From CAYXDO01 sp964463485 (lineage in GTDB: Bacteria > Myxococcota > Kuafuiibacteriia > Kuafuiibacteriales > Kuafuiibacteriaceae), in NCBI GenBank assembly GCA_964463485.1, contig CAYXDO010000090.1:1-43313 (forward strand): DNA of 43,313 nt. The letters are read 5' to 3'. Each line of letters opens with the position of its first letter. The first letter of the stretch is position 1. The position numbers and the translations under genes are program-made. Below the pieces are notes generated by a model. The model had not been told where the DNA came from. It made no database searches and was given only the letters and a program-made list of their open reading frames with translations. Positions 43,120-43,313 of the stretch are shown here, piece by piece.

Positions 43120-43313
43120 ATGAGTCGAGTCAGCGAGTTTCTGGTAGCGCGTCGCGACTCGTCGAGGTCGCTTTATTTCTCCAAGGAGTTGTTCCACCAG
43201 CGGGACCCCGGGCCGGGACGAATGCGGTCGGCCGAGCGCGGTTTGCCGTTGCCGTTGCCGTCGCCGTCGCCGTCGCCGTCGCCGAAACTCATGATCTATC
43301 CCGCCATCTTCAC
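43120..43313 (+). CDS. Partial ORF running off the window edge
   Basis: From ATG 43120 the frame stays open to the edge: MSRVSEFLVARRDSSRSLYF at the start, then a Pro-Leu/Pro-Ser run coded by the hexamer array, then KLMIYPAIF. No family is recognised. The run of dipeptides comes from the repeat, so coding is doubtful. Confidence 0.2.
   Translation, partial: MSRVSEFLVARRDSSRSLYFSKELFHQRDPGPGRMRSAERGLPLPLPSPSPSPSPKLMIYPAIF
43243..43283. repeat. GCCGTT/GCCGTC hexamer array
   Basis: Two GCCGTT units followed by GCCGTC units, seven in total, ending 30 bases before the window edge. Confidence 0.9.

Overview
The window looks like chromosomal DNA of a GC-rich myxobacterium (Myxococcota, probably Polyangia). 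This is inferred from gene content, not from any marker gene: many lipoproteins with short signal peptides, a MYXO-CTERM-like tail (Cys, hydrophobic stretch, RRRR) on the 882-residue protein, two Hanks-type Ser/Thr kinases (one fused to AAA and TPR regions), an NtrC-type regulator, and DAG/DSG-type linkers in a giant secreted protein. No rRNA, tRNA, CRISPR, integrase or transposase was seen.

Layout. 1-414 is gene-free and starts with a hexamer array. 415-5752 (+) carries a tiny basic protein, a WaaP-like kinase fold, and three predicted lipoproteins (one unknown, one von Willebrand A-like, one cysteine-rich with seven CCP modules). 5753-6135 is a convergent junction with inverted hexamer arrays. 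6136-12442 (-) holds a FecR-like/TPR membrane protein, two small proteins, a five-copy palindromic repeat cluster, a sigma-54 activator, and a large lipoprotein with a MYXO-CTERM-like tail. 12560-16314 (+) holds a cysteine-motif protein and then a tight set: LarA-like DUF2088 protein, HAD phosphatase, zinc ribbon and cytochrome c. 16399-22881 (-) is an envelope block: a beta-barrel-like protein, a TamB-like protein, and an NlpC/P60-like protein that lacks its cysteine and overlaps tamB by 4 bp. 23128-27824 (+) pairs PspA with a kinase/cyclase-like/AAA/TPR protein. 27962-30910 (-) has a second kinase downstream of glutathione synthetase. 30972-32713 (+) has an unknown protein overlapping an aldo/keto reductase. 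32744-36219 has a TFIIB-type zinc ribbon protein, a GreA-like factor, a Uma2-like nuclease and a flavoprotein-like enzyme. 36280-42660 (-) is one 2126-residue lipoprotein with an RTX region and 15 related modules. The right end is mostly gene-free with two more hexamer arrays.

Themes. Much of the window serves the cell envelope: surface or periplasmic lipoproteins, TamB transport, PspA stress response, and kinase signalling. The most unusual signals are (1) three genes whose stop codons sit inside or at the edge of short tandem repeats, (2) hexamer arrays scattered over gene boundaries, (3) a cytochrome c whose signal anchor is reachable only from an ATC start with a well-placed Shine-Dalgarno sequence, (4) an NlpC/P60 pseudoenzyme translationally coupled to TamB, (5) a LarA homologue with altered active-site residues, and (6) the RTX plus 15-module lipoprotein with a recent internal two-module duplication. 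All functional statements rest on reading sequence motifs by eye; no database search was possible.
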